Assembly: GCA_034620365.1 (NCBI GenBank)
Contig: JAQGEQ010000343.1
Span: forward strand, 124,001 to 188,000
Origin: Pegea sp. RAD2-039
Taxonomy: Eukaryota > Chordata > Thaliacea > Salpida > Salpidae
Direction: 5' to 3'
DNA length: 64,000 bases
The notes beneath the pieces were generated by a model that was not told the DNA's origin, did no database searches, and saw only the letters and a program-made list of their open reading frames with translations. Positions within the stretch are counted from its first letter, which is position 1; the number at the start of each line of letters is the position of its first letter. This document shows positions 58,609 through 64,000 of this stretch, piece by piece. The translations under genes and the position numbers were made by a program.

Positions 58609-58666
58609 GTATTTCATGTCAGTAGCCATTACTATAATTTTTAGAGTTGAACAAGTTTCAACAGAC
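58609..58666 (+). ncRNA. snRNA-like unit 11
   Basis: Promoter element 58540-58570, TATATAAA 58580-58587, leader ATCAGCGTAAAA, Sm-like AATTTTTAG 58636-58644, perfect hairpin 58646-58662. Variable segment contains ATTTCATGTCAGTAGCCATT, the least AT-rich in the set. Confidence 0.55.
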
Positions 58667-59355
58667 TATTTCAGTAATTATTCTAGCTTTCTTCTTTAAT
58701 TCGATAGCAAAGATTATTTGCTGAATCAAACTTTAGTAGTTTTCAATTTGTACCTTTACACAGAACTTTAAAACTTTTAACTGTTTCCAGTAAATGATTG
58801 AAATGTTTTAAACATTTTTTTCAATCAATATTTTGTTGATGGTAATCTAGTCAGAGTTTGGTTCATAATATCGACTCCAAATACAACAGCTCAATAGCAA
58901 TAATTCAAAAATATTATCAATATTATTGCTAATTCTTATGAAACTATTACAATCTTCAGTAAACTGAAATGTTTAAAATTTAACAAGAATCAGTAAAAGA
59001 AAACCAAAATATTGAACTTAAAACCATTAAATCTGCTTGAAAAGGTACTGAATAAAGTTTAAAAAAAAAATTGGAATATTTTTAGTATTAAGAAACAGAA
59101 TAAGATAAGCCTTAAAATTAGAAATTTATAAAATAGATTGTCTTAATAATATAAAGTTATCTACTTCATATAAAGTAAGTAATTATTAAACCAATAATTG
59201 TTTATTTATGTCACTTAAAAATATATTAAATTGAATAAAATCAGAGAATTCAAGAAAACAATTTCTACTTTTCTATTTAATTTCCTAGAGAGAAAAAGTT
59301 TCAAATAAAAATAAAGAAATTTGGAATAAACAACAAATTTGAGATGTTCTTTCTT

Positions 59356-59429
59356 GGCCGGTTAGCTCAGTTAGTTAGAGCGTCGTGTTAATAACGCGAA
59401 TGTCGCGGATTCGATCCCCGTACTGGCCA
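59356..59429 (+). tRNA. tRNA-Ile (AAT)
   Basis: 74 nt. Acceptor GGCCGGT/ACTGGCC, A box TAGCTCAGTTAG, anticodon arm TCGTG-TTAATAA-CGCGA with anticodon AAT, B box GATTCGATCC. One T-stem pair (A-C next to the loop) is non-standard, so function is likely but not certain. Confidence 0.85.
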
Positions 59430-59438
59430 TGTTCTGTG

Positions 59439-59510
59439 TCCTCGTTAGTATAGTGGTGAGTATCCCCGCCTGTCACGCGGGAGACCGGGGTTCGATTCCC
59501 CGACGGGGAG
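59439..59510 (+). tRNA. tRNA-Asp (GTC)
   Basis: 72 nt with all stems perfect: acceptor TCCTCGT/ACGGGGA, anticodon loop CTGTCAC, T arm CGGGG-TTCGATT-CCCCG. Recalled as identical to the common vertebrate tRNA-Asp sequence. Lies 9 bp after tRNA-Ile in the same orientation. Confidence 0.96.
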
Positions 59511-60960
59511 TTTATTTTGGCAACTTAAAATCTCATCATTGTTAATAGTAAAGATATTTTTTAGAATATTTTATTTGATTTTTAGTTATTTTATTGATGT
59601 ATTTGTGGATGATTTTAATTCTTTTCAAAAAATTATTTATATTTTACTTCAAATACTTATTTATTGTATTTCCTTCTTATAATTTGTTAATAATTCTTGT
59701 TGTTTTCGTGGATTTAATTATAAACAATTTACTTTTATGGGAAACCTACAATTTGCAATAACTACAAATTTAATTCGTATAACTGCTTTATAGATATAGA
59801 AATTTTGTTGATGATTTGTTAAACCTTTTTATCAATAAGATTAAAGTCAAAGCACGTACCATCTTGTATGACATGAGCAAATGACGAATTTAATTTCAAT
59901 TCAGGATTACACACTTCCATAAGATATTAGTATGTTACTAACAATGTAATTCAAGATATAGGTAGTTCAACAATGTGGTTCCTTCCCAGTTTTTTCAGTT
60001 CAATAAATCTTGAACAAGTTAACATTTCTAATAATAAACTGAAGCATCTCTCTAATGAAATCAAATGTTTGAGCACCGAAGAATAACTACCTATTCTAAT
60101 TAACTAATATATTTGCCACCCGGCATATTGAATTTATTGATTCTGAAACTGAGTAGTTTTTTAAAAAATCTCTTATACGAGTTTGGCAACCAGTCAACCC
60201 ATCCAAGTCTATCATGATGACATCTTTGTATGACATGAGCCATAACGTAGCTTACAGGAACAGTTTGTTATCTGCTAAGATACCTGTACTCTTGAAATTA
60301 TTTAGTTTTGTTGATGAAAAAGAGACTCTTTCGGGTGATGACAAGATTTTTACAGAATTACGAAAAGCAATCGTGCAAGTAACTAGACGAGGATCATTGA
60401 AAACAGCCAGAATGAGGATTTATCCCAGAAACCTTTCCTGTTAAAGTTGTATCCTGCTCTAAGCGATGTTTTCTGAAGCAATTGCAAGAAATAACAAAAA
60501 ATAATTATCTTCAAGTCTAATAATTCATAACAAGAAAGTTTCTATTTGCAAATTGAGAAAATCGATTGTATTTTTTCTACGTATATTTTCTTGCCTTACC
60601 TTAATCATACTTCTTTTAAAAGAAATCTCAATTTCTTAGGTGGATTATTTGATTCTGAAATCTATTCTCTTCTAGAACAATCAAAATTTATTTTTTACAA
60701 ACTGCTGAGTTTATTTTTTGTGTTGAAAATTAAATATTTTCCAGTGAATTAAGGATAGACAGATTTAAACAACTTAAACAGATTTGCTTGAACAAGTTAT
60801 TGACAACATTATCTAATACACTATCATTATTTTCAAATAGTTTACATAAACTACAATTCATTTTCACATCAATAACCTCAGTATTTTATAAACAAAATTT
60901 TTATATATTTGTTATAGTCATTTATTACTTTCATTATTATCTCTTTTTGTATTAGTGATT
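59511..60960. other. Possible leucine-rich-repeat gene relic in AT-rich DNA
   Basis: At about 59970-60085 the plus strand reads LEQVNISNNKLKHLSNEIKC, a leucine-rich-repeat pattern, before a stop. At 60214-60444 an open frame contains SLYDMSHNVAYRNSLLSAKI and DDKIFTELRKAIVQVTRRG. Neither has splice signals I can connect. Could be remains of an LRR signalling protein; the remaining sequence holds nothing recognisable. Confidence 0.25.
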
Positions 60961-61414
60961 TCAAAAACCCCGTAAACAAATTCCTGTGTATCAAGAAAAT
61001 CACTTTAACTTTTGTTATGTTTCATAAAGCTGTTTTTTGAAAGATGAATTATGAGTCATAAGAGGGATGTTAGATAGTTGGTTATCAATACTTAGTGACA
61101 ATTTGTCTATTTACTTTATATCTTCTGGTTTTATGAAATATCTAAATAATTATTATATAGAATAGAAAAAAATTTTTTTTTCTTAAAATATTTAAAATCA
61201 ATTTTATTGATCGAACTTTTTTATTTAACATTAATTTTTGTTAAATCAATCAAACAAATTTTAATTTTTATCAAAAAATTTAAAATTTAAAGAAAATATT
61301 ATTTGATTGTTAAATGCTGTGTAAACGTAACAATTAAAAACTACTGAATATTGATTTAGCAATTAATCCTATCTTTTAAATAAAGGAAGATAATTTAAGT
61401 TTAATCTTGAATTA

Positions 61415-61468
61415 GATCGTTGAAACTTGTTCAACTCCAAAAATTGAAAGATGTACAGCCAAATTCAA
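61415..61468 (-). ncRNA. snRNA-like unit 5
   Basis: Promoter element 61507-61537, TATA 61490-61497, leader ATCAGCGACTTA, Sm-like AATTTTTGG 61437-61445, perfect hairpin 61419-61435. Variable segment contains GAATTTGGCTGTACATCTTT. Confidence 0.55.
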
Positions 61469-61924
61469 AATAAGTCGCTGATTTGTTCTTTTATATAAAT
61501 TCCTTGTAGTTTAGTGTTTGTGGTGTGAATTTGCTAATAAATTGTCGTCAAAAAATTTTTCTGTAATGACTTCTTTTAGCTACTTTTTACTTAAAAGTTT
61601 TTATCTAAATTATCTAAAAATATTTTTATAGCAAATTTATGATTTAGTATAATTGAAGAGATATCAAAATATCAGAATGATGCAACTTTGAGACAAGTGG
61701 TTAGAGAGTTTGAAGATCAAAATAACAAGAAGATACAATTAAATTTGAATCTTTAAATCAAGAGATGTTTATAGTATTAATAAACGCACTATAATAATTT
61801 AGCAACACATTTACGTATGCGGTAAAATACACTTCTGATATGTAGTTCAAACAACACAGCTTTTCATCTATTTTAAGATTGAAAATGTTCAATCTAAGAT
61901 ACAAGGATAATAATGGTCTAGTAG

Positions 61925-62267
61925 TTCATCTTTATCCTCACAAATATTCAAACAAGATTTTATAACTTTTTATCTGAGATTTTTTCGCAATTATATTTCA
62001 ATATAGAAATAATTAATTTCTAAAAAGTTGATTTTTTGCATCTTTTTTGACACTTTAAAGTAACTTTTTAGAAATGAGTTGAAATTTGCAACAATTTTAG
62101 ATTATTATTATAGCATCGTTTCATAATTTTTTTATTTTTAAGTTAAATTAGAACATTTTGTTGAATAAATTCTCAATAAAAATAGTAAACACAAGTCCCA
62201 GGTGATCTGGTGGTTAGGATTCTTGGCTCTCACGCACGCGGCCGGGGTTCGATTCCCGGTCTGGGAG
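61925..62267 (+). pseudogene. RAD54L partial copy E (exon 8 end, intron 8, tRNA)
   Basis: Matches RAD54L 15920-16254: the end of exon 8 (now TTTTATAACT at the splice donor, so unspliceable), intron 8 and the tRNA-Glu, then stops and switches to repeat sequence. The large inverted repeat starts inside the tRNA. Confidence 0.88.
62196..62267 (+). pseudogene. tRNA-Glu (CTC)-like, right arm copy
   Basis: Acceptor stem intact (TCCCAGG/TCTGGGA), but the A box is TGATCTGGTGG and the anticodon stem CTTGG/GCACG has two mismatches, the same changes as the left-arm relic. Likely inactive. Confidence 0.75.
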
Positions 62268-62633
62268 CTTTTTTTTCACAATTTTTTTGTGTTGCTTCTC
62301 ACAGTGCCTTTCTTAATAATAGGAATATATCTTGATTTAAAGATTTAAATTTAATTTTATCTTTTTGTTATTTTGATCTTCAAACTCTCTAACCGCTAGT
62401 CTCAAACTTGCATCATCTTCCTAATTTCTTATCTCTTATCCATTTATATTAAATCAAATATTTGCTTAAAAAAATAGTACTTAGATAATTTAAATAAAAA
62501 CTTTTATGTAAAAAGTAGATAAAAGGAATCAATTCAGAAAATATTTTTATAACGAAATAATTTATCAGCAAATTTACACCACAAACACTAAACTAATATA
62601 AATCTATATAAAGGAAAATAACAGTGTAGAAGT

Positions 62634-62688
62634 ACTCTGCTAATATTTCAAACATTTAATTTCTAGAGTTGAACAAGTTTCAACAAAT
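62634..62688 (+). ncRNA. snRNA-like unit 19
   Basis: Arm partner of unit 1. Promoter element about 62565-62595, TATATAAA 62605-62612, Sm-like AATTTCTAG 62658-62666 (one change from unit 1), perfect hairpin 62668-62684. Variable segment contains TACTCTGCTAATATTTCAAA. Confidence 0.48.
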
Positions 62689-63951
62689 TATTTCAATAAT
62701 TATTCTAAATTTCTTCTTTAATTCGATAGCAAAGATTATTTGCTGAATCAAACTTTAGTAGTTTTCAATTTGTACCTTTACACAGAACTTTAAAACTTTT
62801 AACTGCTTCCAACAACTGACTGAAGTGTTTTAAACATTTTTTCAATCAATGTTTTGTTGATGGTAATCTAGTCAGGGTTTGGTTCATAATATCGGCTCCC
62901 TATACAACAACTCCTTTTACTACTAACTGAGGTTTTTTTTGGCGACATTTTAGGTAAACTGATTTAACTCTACTTTACGTCTACTGCTTCGAAACTCAGT
63001 CAGTAAAAAGATGAAGATAAAGACTCACATCCACAAAAGATGCGTTTTTATAATCACTTTCACTTGTATTTGTTGATTTCGGGAGGACAACTCTAGAATG
63101 ATCATCTGAAGATCAAGAAGATCAGATGATGTAGTCTCATCAACAAGTATCTTACATGGAATGATATTTGTCTATCTGTTCTTATCTTTGTTTTGAGGTT
63201 TCTCTCCTTGACTTCGAAGTCCTTTTCCTATTGGTAAACTCTAAACCAATAAATTTAATCTCGAGTCATCTACATCTTTCGGACTCACGCTGAACTCTTC
63301 TCGAAATGGTTTATTGTCATCAGATATTCTTCTAATTTATATTGTAAATAAAACCCAGTTTTTCTTTAAAATGATTTTAAATTTCATCAGTGACTAAAAA
63401 ATTATGAAATTTTTGAGCTAATAATAGAAAGAGATTAAAATGAATATTACGTGGCTTTATTCTTTATTTTTTCAAGAGTTAATTTTATAATTTATTTTAA
63501 ATTGAAGAATTGTTCACGAATCTTTTCATAGTGAATAATCAAGAAATTAATAAACGGAATCTTATTTTCATCTTTTTAATTTAACTTTCAATTTAAATTA
63601 TTTCTATCAAACGCTTTCAACAAAAGCTTTCCGTTTTCTTTCAGGCCTAAAATACACTTCTTTTAATAGCTTCATTCAAAGATTTTAAATAACTTTTATT
63701 TATAGATTCCCTAACATATATAAACGTAAAGCTTCGGTACAGAATTATTTTAAATTAAAGTTCTTCTAACTTAAGTTAAGGTTTTCTTATGATAAAAACT
63801 AATTAATTCGTTTATGTTAAAATAAGTTAAAAATTTAATGATTTTATATAAAATATTTTCCTTTAGAATCAAATAATATGTAATTATCATTAGTAACTTT
63901 CCTGATAACTTTTTTGTTCCAAATTTAGGTTTTCAAGTTCAGTTGGAAACA

Positions 63952-64000
63952 ATGAAGATATTTCTTGGTGTTTTAATCATTCAGTTTGTGTCCTTTCAAC
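63952..64000 (+). CDS. EndoU-family gene, second copy, first codons only
   Basis: Begins MKIFLGVLIIQFVSFQ, the same signal peptide as the gene at 30444-32117, in mirror orientation. The rest lies outside the window. The upstream sequence GTTCCAAATTTAG about 25 bp before the ATG is an acceptor-like site shared by both copies. Confidence 0.85.
   Translation, partial: MKIFLGVLIIQFVSFQ

Larger units (their letters stand above)
62202..64000. repeat. Right arm of large inverted repeat
   Basis: Reverse-complement match to 32069-33871, continuing to the end of the window. Contains an snRNA-like unit (RNA about 62634-62688) and the EndoU upstream region. Confidence 0.93.

Overview
The window is nuclear DNA from an AT-rich animal (metazoan). 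The evidence is short GT-AG introns, vertebrate-type single-copy genes (RAD54L2/ARIP4, RAD54L, STK36/Fused, an EndoU ribonuclease, a LITAF-domain protein), CR1/L2-like LINE fragments and eukaryotic tRNAs. I cannot name the species. An invertebrate that trans-splices leaders (for example a tunicate) would fit the compact genes and the AG acceptors just upstream of most start codons, but this is inference.

Left half (1-28 kb): ordinary genes. On the + strand lie RAD54L2 (58-5099, 5' end outside the window), a decayed LINE, an AtuA/DUF1446 protein with a mitochondrial-looking leader (7793-9832), complete RAD54L (12785-17279, 13 exons, 746 aa, with a tRNA-Glu in intron 8), and a small LITAF-domain protein (19275-19811). 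STK36 (24145-27939) lies on the - strand as one uninterrupted 1264-codon frame. Two introns carry minisatellites. The palindrome TGACGTCA is strongly over-represented in and around these genes.

Right half (30-64 kb): a secreted EndoU gene (30444-32117, -) begins inside an inverted repeat arm (32069-33871). The matching arm (62202-64000) ends the window with the first codons of a second EndoU copy on the + strand. Between the arms is a mosaic of repeats: partial DNA-level copies of the RAD54L 3' half plus its downstream flank, tRNA-Glu relics at segment junctions, a foldback element, a tRNA-headed SINE, small phase-0 exons of an unknown gene family, and a tRNA-Ile/tRNA-Asp pair with a damaged duplicate.

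Main discovery candidate: 19 copies (9 on +, 10 on -) of a compact snRNA-like transcription unit are spread through 33-63 kb. Each has a conserved 31-nt promoter element containing CACCACAAACACTAAACTA, a TATA box 8-9 bp further on where the spacing was measured, a conserved leader, a short segment that differs from copy to copy, then a Sm-site-like AATTTTTGG and a terminal hairpin GTTGAACAAGTTTCAAC. Flanks, promoter and tail align across copies while the predicted RNA 5' segment does not. This is the pattern expected of a family of small Sm-class RNAs with interchangeable 5' (guide-like) ends. No function is proven from sequence alone.
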